Shown one piece after another: positions 57,123 to 64,000 of a DNA stretch of 64,000 bases. A model generated the notes under the pieces. It made no database searches. It was not told where the DNA came from and was given only the letters and a program-made list of their open reading frames with translations. The position numbers were made by a program, and so were the translations under genes. Positions within the stretch are counted from its first letter, which is position 1; each line of letters opens with the position of its first letter. The stretch comes from Phalacrocorax aristotelis. Its lineage: Eukaryota > Chordata > Aves > Suliformes > Phalacrocoracidae. The stretch spans positions 14,459,401 through 14,523,400 of the forward strand of contig NC_134310.1 in assembly GCF_949628215.1 (NCBI RefSeq), in the 5' to 3' direction.

Positions 57123-60100
57123 GAGGAAAGGGATAACCGGGCTTACTGGACTGTGTGGATCCGATGGCCTGGCATGTCCGACCCACAGGAGTATAAAGCT
57201 TTAGTGGACACCGGCACACAGTGCACCTTAATGCCATCAAACTATATAGGGGCAGAACCCATCAGTATTACTGGAGTGACAGGGGCATCCTAAAAGCTAA
57301 CTGTATTGGAGGCTGAAGTGAGCCTAACTAGGAATGAGTGGCAGAAGCACCCCATTGTGACTGGCCCAGAGGCTCCGTGCATCCTTGGCATAGACTGCCT
57401 GAGGAGAGGGTGTTTCAAGGACCCAAAAGGGTACAAGTGGGCTTTTGGTGTAGCTGCCTTGGAGATGGAGGAAATTAAACAGTTGTCTACATTACCTGGC
57501 CTCTCAAATGACCCTTCTGTTGTGGGGTTGCTGAAGGTCAATGAACAGGTGCCAATCGCCACCACAACAGTGCACCGGTGGCAATATCGCACCAACAGAG
57601 ACTCTCTGATCCCCATCCATGAGCTCATTCACCAACTGAGGAGCCAAGGAGTCATCAGTAAGACCCACTCACCCTTCAACAGTCCCATATGGCCAGTGCG
57701 GAAGTCTAATGGAGAGTGGAGACTATCAGTAGTCTATTGTGGCCGGAATGAAGTCACTCCACCGTTGAGTGCTGCTGTGCCAGAAATACTAGAACTTCAA
57801 TATGAACTGGATTCAAAGGCAGCCAAGTGGTATGCCACAATTGATATTGCTAATGCATTCTTCTCAATCCCTCTGTCAGCAGAGTGCAGGCCACAGTTTG
57901 CTTTCACATGGAGGGGCGTCCAGTACACCTGGAATCGACTGCCCCAGGGGTGGAAACACAGTCCTACCATTTGCCATGGACTGATTCAGACTGTACTGGA
58001 CCAGGGAGAAGCTCCAGAACACCTTCAATACATTGATGACATCATTGTGTGGGGCAACGCAGCGGAAGAAGTTTTTGAGAAAGGGAAGAAAATAGTCCAA
58101 ATCCTTCTGAAAGCTGGTTTTGCCATAAAACAAAGTAAGATCAAGGGACCCGCACAAGAGATCCAGTTCTTAGGAATCAAATGGCAAGATGGTCATCGTC
58201 AGATTCCAATGGATGTGATCAACAAAATAGCAGCCATGTCTCCACCAACCAGCAAAAAGGAAACAGAAGCTTTCTTGGGTGTTGTGGGTTTTTGGAGAAT
58301 GCATATTCCAAATTACAGTCTGATCGTAAGCCCTCTCTATCAAGTGACCCGGAAAAAGAATGATTTCAAATAGGGCCCTGAGCAACGACAAGCCTTTGAA
58401 CAGATTAAACGAGAAATAGTTCATGCAGTAGCTCTTGGGCCAGTCCGGGCAGGGCAAGTTGGAAGAATATGTTCCCTACACTGCAGCCGGGGAGAATGGC
58501 CCTACCTGGAGACTCTGGCAGAAAGCACCTGGGGAGACCCGGGGTCAACCCCTAGGGTTTTGGAGCTGGGGATACAGAGGGTCCGAAGCCCGCTATACTC
58601 CAACTGAAAAAGAGATATTGGCAGTATATGAAGGGGTTCGAGCTGCTTCAGAAGTGGTTGGTACTGAAGCACAGCTACTCCTGGCACCCCGACTGCCAGT
58701 GCTGGGCTGGATGGTCAGAGGGAACGTCCCCTCCACACACCATGCAACTGATGCTACGTAGAGTAAATGGGTTGCACTGATCACCCATTGGGCTCGAATA
58801 GGAAACCCCAGTCGCCCAGGAATCTTGGAAGTGATTATGGACTGGCCAGAAGGCAAAGATTTTGGATTATCACCAGAGGACGAGGTGACACATGCTGAAG
58901 AAGCCCCACTGTAAAACAAACTGCCAGAAGATGAAAAGCACTATGCCCTGTTCACTGATGGGTCCTGTCGCCTTGTGGGAAAGCACCAGAGATGGAAGAC
59001 TGCTGTATAGAGTCCTACACGACAAGTCGCAGAAACTGCTGAAGGGGAAGGTGAATTGAGCCAGTTTGCAGAGGTAAAGGCCATCCAGCTGGCCTTAGAC
59101 ATTGCTGAACAGGAAAAGTGGCCAGTGCTCTATCTCTATACTGATTCCTGGATGGTGGCAAATGCCCTGTGGGGCTGGTTACAGCAGTGGAAGCAAAGCA
59201 ACTGGCAGCGCAGAGGCAAACCCATTTGGGCCATCACATTGTGGCAAGATATTGCTACCAGGGTAGAAAACCTGGTTGTAAAGGTATGTCATGTGGATGC
59301 TCACGTCCCCAAGAGTCGGGCCACTGAAGAACATCGGAACAACCAGCAGGTAGATCAGGCTGCCAAGATTGAAGTGGCTGAGGTGGCTCTGGACTGGCAA
59401 CATAAGGGTAAAGTATTTCTAGCTCGATGGGCCCATGACACCTCAGGCCATCAAGGGAGAGATGCAACATACAGGTGGGCTCGTGATCGAGGGGTGGACT
59501 TGACCATGGATATTATTGCACATAACATTGCGCTGCAATCAAGCAAGCGAAGTGGGTAAAACCTCTGTGGTATGGGGGACGATGGCTGAAATATAAATAT
59601 GGGGAGGCCTGGCAAATTGACTATATCACACTCCCACAAACCTGTCAAGGCAAGCGCCATGTGCTTACAATGGTAGAAACAACAACTGGCTGGCTGGAAA
59701 CATATCCTGTCCCCCATGCCTCTGCCCGGAACACTATCCTGGGTCTCAAAAAACAAGTCCTGTGGCGACATGGCAGCCCAGAGAGAATTGAGTCAGACAA
59801 TGGGACTCATTTCTGAAATAGCCTCATAGACAGCTGGGCCAAGGAGCATGGCATTGAGTGGGTATATCACATCCCCTATCACACACCAGCCTCTGGGAAA
59901 ATTGAACGGTACAATGGACTGTTAAAAACTACACTGAGAGCAATGGGGGGGTGGAACTTTCAAGCACTGGGATACACATTTAGCAAAAGCCACCTGGTTA
60001 GTCAACACGAGGGGATCTGCCAGTCGAGCTGGCCCTGCCCAGTCAGAAATCCTACATACTGTGGAAGGGGATAGAGTCCCTGTACTGCACACAAAAAGTA

Positions 60101-60267
60101 TGCTGGGCAAAACAGTCTGGGTTCTTCCTGCCTCCGGCAAAGGCAAGCCCATTCGTGGGATTGTGTTTGCTCGAGGACATGGGTGCACTTGGTGGGTGAT
60201 GCGGGAGGGTGGAGAAAGCCGATGTGTGCCTCAAGGGGATTTGATTTTGGGCAAAAACAGTCCATGA
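57099..60267 (+). pseudogene. pol: pro-pol pseudogene of LTR-B provirus
   Basis: Protease DTG is at 57207-57215, with a TAA at 57291-57293 where a Gln codon occurs in relatives. RT is open from 57306 with PVRKSNGEWRLSVVYCG, RLPQGWKHSP and YIDD at 58029-58040, up to a TAG at 58371-58373 at the same position as in the LTR-A copy. RNase H carries a TAG at 58759-58761 (Trp in relatives) and further stops near 58913 and 59008. Integrase has lost the HECETC zinc-ligand segment through a deletion near 59522, but keeps WQIDYITLP, SDNGTHF (followed by a stop) and catalytic SGKIERYNG with Glu at 59904-59906. It ends RCVPQGDLILGKNSP. Confidence 0.92.
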
Positions 60268-60673
60268 ACTGAATGGCACAATGTGAACTGCTACATAATA
60301 TTGTGTGTCACCTCTGTGTTGTATCAATGATATCACAGTACGAGCCTCCCAACCCATGGAAGACAAACTATGAAACAAGCCGTGTAGCAGTGATGGAAGG
60401 ATGAATGACTCGGTATGCAGCAGCCCAATGCCACACATACCACCTCTCCCTCCCTGAAAGACTGATATGACAGATGGAGCCCAGAGTCATGGACTGGGTG
60501 AACTCACTGGACATTTTAATGGGCATTTTACAGGGAAGGTCCATGAACTAAGGGAATGATGTCTGTGTATTATGTTAAGGGATGGGAAGGGGAGGGGTGG
60601 TGGTTGGTACAGTTGTATTGGATGGTATGGGACCTGGGCATGGTGTAAATGGTATGCAATAAGGGGTGGAGAT
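60268..60673 (+). other. 3' noncoding region with polypurine tract, no env
   Basis: About 400 nt without a reading frame, sharing blocks with 31553-32023 and 5073-5478 (CATGGACTGGGTGAACTC; GGTCCATGAACTAAGGGAA; GTATGGGACCTGGGCATG). AATAAGGGGTGGAGA next to the LTR is the likely polypurine tract. A second purine run, GGGATGGGAAGGGGAGGGG, lies at 60580-60598. Confidence 0.85.
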
Positions 60674-61175
60674 TGTGCTGGTTTTGACTGAGAAGGGGTT
60701 AATTCTCCTCACTGTGGGGGTGGGCTACCTTTCCAGCTTCCCGTGCTCTGCCGGTGGCGGGGGGGGGGGGGGGGCTGGGAGGGGCAGGGCCATGGTGGGG
60801 GCGGCTGACCCCAACTGGCCAATGGCACGTTCATTCCATACCATGTGACACCATGACCAGTGTATTAAGGGGGGGCAGTTTGTGGCTTGGGAGCAGCGCG
60901 GCGTTGGGTTGGCAGGCAGTGAGTGGCTGCATCGCGTGCAGTTTGTTTCAGCGGTTCGTTCCCCCTCTCCCCTCCCTTCCCCCCTCCCCCGGGGCTTTGC
61001 GCCTCTCGTTGTTCTCCATTGCATTGCATTTCTGTTGTTGTTTCTTTTAATTTTAATTATTAAACTGTTCTTATCTCAACCCACGAGCGTTACCCTTCTG
61101 ATTCTCTCCCCCATCTACCGGTGGGGGAGGGAGCGGGCGACTGTGTGGGGCTGAGCTGCCGTCTAAACCACGACA
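60674..61175 (+). repeat. 3' LTR-B
   Basis: Complete, from TGTGCTGGTTTTGACTGAG to GTCTAAACCACGACA, followed by TGTGG. It has a long G-run at about 60759-60774, the CCAAT box, a changed TATA (GTGTATTAAGG), and ATTAAA. Confidence 0.95.
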
Positions 61176-61366
61176 TGTGGTCACGAATACATTTAGATAT
61201 ATTGTGTTTGCATGGCAAGGTTTTGGTAGTAGGGGGGCTACAGGGGTGGCTTCTGTGAAAAACTGCTAGAAGCTTCCCCTATGTTCAATAGAGCCAATGC
61301 CAGCTGTCTCCAAGGCAGACTGGCTGCCAGCCAAAGCTGAGCCAATCAGCATCGGTGGTAGCGCCT

Positions 61367-62522
61367 TGTGGAATAATCACTGGAGGTGACTTAGAAATTA
61401 AACTTATGTTTTTAGAAAAGGTAAAGCATTGAAGAAGCTTTCAGGGTGAAGTGCAGCTGCTATGTGAGGAATCTATTCCACCAAAGTTCCCTAGTAACCT
61501 TAGATGTCAGCAATGCCAGGAGAACTTGGCGTACTGACTCTAAGAGAAGTTGTCCAGAGGGTGGAGTGGTGTGGAGGCATCACGGCAGAGCTCTGTGATA
61601 AATGGGAACTTGAGGTACCATGGAGCTGGTACCCTGCATATTTGCTGCCCTGGGCCAACAGTCCATCATACTTTTGACAAAATGCTATCCTTTTGGTGAA
61701 CTTTGCTCATTATAACATTATAATACCAAAACACACCTCCATCCCAAAAGCTATCCACCTCTAAGGTGCGACCGCCCCTCACTGGACATGCGCTTTGAAT
61801 TTTTCTAGTCTACACCTTAAAAAGTAAAGCGAGGAAATTTTACACCAATCATAATAAAGGTATATGTGACTAGAGTCACTCAAGCTCCACCTGAAAGATC
61901 AAAAATAGTATAAAATGTGTGAAAAGAAAGAGGGTGTTGGGGAAGATACCATCGCATACCACCCTGACTTCTGGGACCTGTCGACAGGCTGAGCCTCTCT
62001 TTCCCCCCACACTGGGACACCTTTGGGTAAGATTAAAACATCTGGTTATACCAACTGTTTCCCTGAGAAAACTTAAAAACCTCTCTATAGCTTCACTTTA
62101 AATCTCCAATGCTTCATATTTGCTTAATGCATTTGTAGCCTAGCAGTGTTACTCATCTTCTTAGTATTTGTGTGTCTTGTAACCAGCAATCTTATCACCG
62201 GTAACCCAAAGAACCTGTGTATCTGTTGCTTTAATAAATTGCACTATTCGTTAAGCTAGCTGTGATTGTTCTCATTGAACGTGACTGGCCTGGGCATCTG
62301 CCAAATTAGTTACTAACAACAAATACTCTGATGAGTGGTTACTTCTACAACCCTTAGAAAATAAACTGTTGACCAAGTCTGAGACTAAGACTGAACTTAG
62401 TTGCACCTAGACTCCTCTCAGAGAAGGAGTTTAGAAAGCAAGGGGGGTCCTGTCTGAACCTCGTGACTCAACAGTAGGGTCTCTCCCTAGCCACTCCTCA
62501 GACTCCTACCATTAACGCAACA
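61367..62522 (+). repeat. Solo LTR-E copy 2, inside LTR-F
   Basis: A 1.16-kb unit from TGTGGAATAATCACTGG to TTAACGCAACA with flanks CGCCT (61362-61366) and CACCT (62523-62527), a 5-bp duplication with one CpG-type change. TATAAAA at 61909-61915 and AATAAA at 62233-62238 are in the same relation as in copy 1. Its insertion splits LTR-F, which resumes directly after the duplication. Confidence 0.87.
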
Positions 62523-63266
62523 CACCTCTGTAATAACATATTTAAGAAGGGGGGAAAAAAGCTGCTGCAGAACAGCAGCTGGGAGAGAGGAGTGAGAATA
62601 TGCAAGAGAAACAACTCTGCAGACACCAAGGTCTGTGAAGAAGGAGGGGGAGGAGGTGCTCCAGGTGCTGGAGCAGAGATTCCCCTGCAGCCTGTGGTGA
62701 AAACCATGGTGATGCAGGTTGTCCCCCTGCAGCCCCTGTAGGTTAATGGGTGTAGCAGATATCCACCTGCAATTCATGGAGGACCCCATGCTGGAACAGG
62801 TGAACGTGCCCAAAGGAGGCTGAGCAGTCTGTTCCTGAAGGACTGCACCCTGTGGAAGGGATGCATGCTGGAGCAGTTTGTTAAGAACTGTAGCCCATGG
62901 GAAGGACCCATGTTGGAGAAGTTAGTGGAGGACTGTCTCCTGTGGGAGGAACCCTGTGTTGGAGCAGGGGAAGAGTGTGAGGAGGAAGGAGTGGCAGAGA
63001 CAACGTGTGATGAACTGACCAAAATCCCCATTCCCTGTTTCCCTGCACCACTCGGGGGTAGGAGGTAGAGAAATCAGGAGTGAAGTTGAGCCCAGGTAAA
63101 AGGGAGGGGTGGGGGGAAGGTGTTTTAAGATTTGGTTTTATTTCTCATTACCCTACTCTGATTTGATTGTTAATAAATTAAATTACTTTCCCCAAGTTGA
63201 GTCTGTTTTGCCTGTGATGGTAATAGGTGAGTGATCCTTCCCTGTCCTTATCTCGCTCCACAAGAC

Positions 63267-63777
63267 TTGGTTAAAGTCTCACTGCAAGTTTGTGAATAGT
63301 CAAATTACGGCCCAGATCTCCCTCTAACTCTTTTGGTTAGTAGCACAGTCACCCCAATCTCCAGGCAGATGATGGGCAGCTGTGACCACACCACAAGCTA
63401 GTGTACCGCATGACAGAGCAGGCAGTGGAAATGGGAAGCAGAAGTTATAGACCCTTGGACATGAGTTGGGAACAGAAAACTTCAAGGGGCCAATTTCAGA
63501 AAAATAAAGTATTCCAAGGAACTGGTTTAGTAAGGCCTTTACTGAAATTACTGATTTCTGTGAATGATTCTAACTGACACAATGCAAATATTGCAGGAAA
63601 TAAATACCTAAGCAATACAACTGCTTAAAATAAACAGAAAGCATGGTCTTAATATTAAAATTCCTGAATGTGTTACAATAAAAGAAAAAGGAAGGAAAAA
63701 AAAAGGCAAGTTCCTACTAGGTGGGCTTTAAATATGAAATTGATAAAAAGGGTCTATTGCACCTCCAGGTGGGAAGC
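63267..63777. other. Unique AT-rich DNA, nothing recognised
   Basis: About 510 bp between the truncated LTR-F end and the next LTR-B, without coding signal. Confidence 0.5.
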
Positions 63778-64000
63778 TGTCATGGTTTAGCCAGCAACTC
63801 AGCCCCACACAGTCGCTCGCTCGCTCACTCCCCCACCAGTAGATGGGGGAGAGAATCAGAAGGGTAACGCTCGTGGGTTGGGATAAGAACAGTTTAATAA
63901 TTACAATTAAAAAAAGAAAAAACAACAACAAAAACACAGTGGAAAGGAGAACGAGAGGCATGAAACCCGGGGGGGGGGGGGGGGGGGAAGGGAATGAACT
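63778..64000 (-). repeat. LTR-B, cut by window end
   Basis: Starts TGTCATGGTTTAGCCAGC (plus reading), then CCCCCACCAGTAGATGGGGGAG and GGTTGGGATAAGAACAG, and runs into the G-tract at the window edge. Whether it is solo or part of a provirus cannot be seen. Confidence 0.92.

Larger units (their letters stand above)
54683..61175 (+). mobile_element. LTR-B provirus, plus strand, TSD TGTGG
   Basis: A full-length env-less ERV of 6.5 kb bounded by TGTGG at 54678-54682 and 61176-61180. Order: 5' LTR 54683-55164, PBS 55172-55189, gag about 55233-57098, UAG 57096-57098, pro-pol 57099-60267, noncoding region and polypurine tract, 3' LTR 60674-61175. The two LTRs differ more than those of the 25.5 kb provirus (by eye), so it is probably older. 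Gag and pol carry several stops and indels. Confidence 0.95.
54678..63266 (+). repeat. LTR-F, split by two younger insertions
   Basis: One LTR occurs in three pieces: TGTGG at 54678-54682, TCACGAATACATTTAGATAT... at 61181-61366, and CTGTAATAACATATTTAAGAAGG... at 62528-63266. An LTR-B provirus inserted after its fifth base and an LTR-E inserted before its TATA-like region. It has a CATATTTAAG box near 62535 and an AATAAA near 63172. The 3' end is truncated after CTTATCTCGCTCCACAAG. Within it are degenerate repeats with a TGCTGGAGCAG core. The start at TGTGG is inferred from the duplication. Confidence 0.75.

Noticed and set aside
1..64000. CRISPR arrays, operons or ribosome-binding sites
   Set aside because: The window is vertebrate; the only regular repeats are the gag 60-bp array and LTR duplications, without spacers.

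Overview
The window is bird genomic DNA built mostly of transposable elements. The evidence is several CR1 LINE copies in both orientations, all ending in the avian-type 3' tail, plus dense, nested endogenous retroviruses (ERVs) whose LTRs begin TGT and end ACA. By my boundaries about 40 of the 64 kb is mobile-element sequence. That is far above a bird autosomal average and suggests the W chromosome or another repeat-rich, low-recombination region (inference). I found no intact host gene; the remaining stretches look like intron or intergenic DNA.

LTR families (my labels): LTR-A (TGTCATGGTTTTAGCTGG...), LTR-B (TGTGCTGGTTTTGGCTGAG...), LTR-C (TGTCCTGGTTTCAGCTGG...), LTR-E (TGTGGAAT...GCAACA) and LTR-F (TGTGGTCACG...). 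A, B and C share R/U5-like sequence and a common U3 promoter layout. A and B belong to one env-less retroviral lineage: a primer-binding site for tRNA-Lys1,2, an unusual Gag with hydrophobic N-terminal segments, an in-frame UAG between gag and pro-pol, a pol encoding protease (DTG), RT (YIDD), RNase H and integrase, then 400-470 nt of noncoding sequence and the 3' LTR. All copies are defective.

Layout: 18-2511 deleted LTR-A provirus (minus); 2512-2910 LTR-B fragment; 4584-11036 LTR-B provirus (minus, TSD CAGCT) carrying a solo LTR-A at 6764-7382; 11600-14718 long CR1; 14719-15468 LTR-A in the CR1 tail; 15486-20104 unique DNA with a microRNA-like hairpin at 19260-19328; 20105-20698 CR1 fragment; 20699-20915 LTR-A fragment; 20916-25226 older ERVK-like provirus (plus) with an LTR-B and an LTR-C solo insertion; 25525-32640 LTR-A provirus (plus), the most complete A copy; 34297-34911 and 38618-39209 solo LTR-A; 37158-37893 CR1 (minus); 39947-40978 LTR-E; 43150-44570 CR1 (plus); 45925-47395 5' remnant of an LTR-A provirus (minus); 50561-51136 solo LTR-C; 54090-54541 CR1 (minus); 54678-63266 an LTR-F broken by an LTR-B provirus (54683-61175) and an LTR-E (61367-62522); 63778-64000 start of another LTR-B.

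Most insertions can be bounded to the base because matching 5-bp target-site duplications flank them. The most interesting points are the conserved gag-pol UAG with a hairpin just downstream, the membrane-protein-like Gag N-terminus, a stop codon shared by pol genes that carry different LTRs, the shared promoter module in three LTR families, and the microRNA-like hairpin. Family assignments beyond what the motifs show (class III/ERV-L-like for A and B) are tentative.
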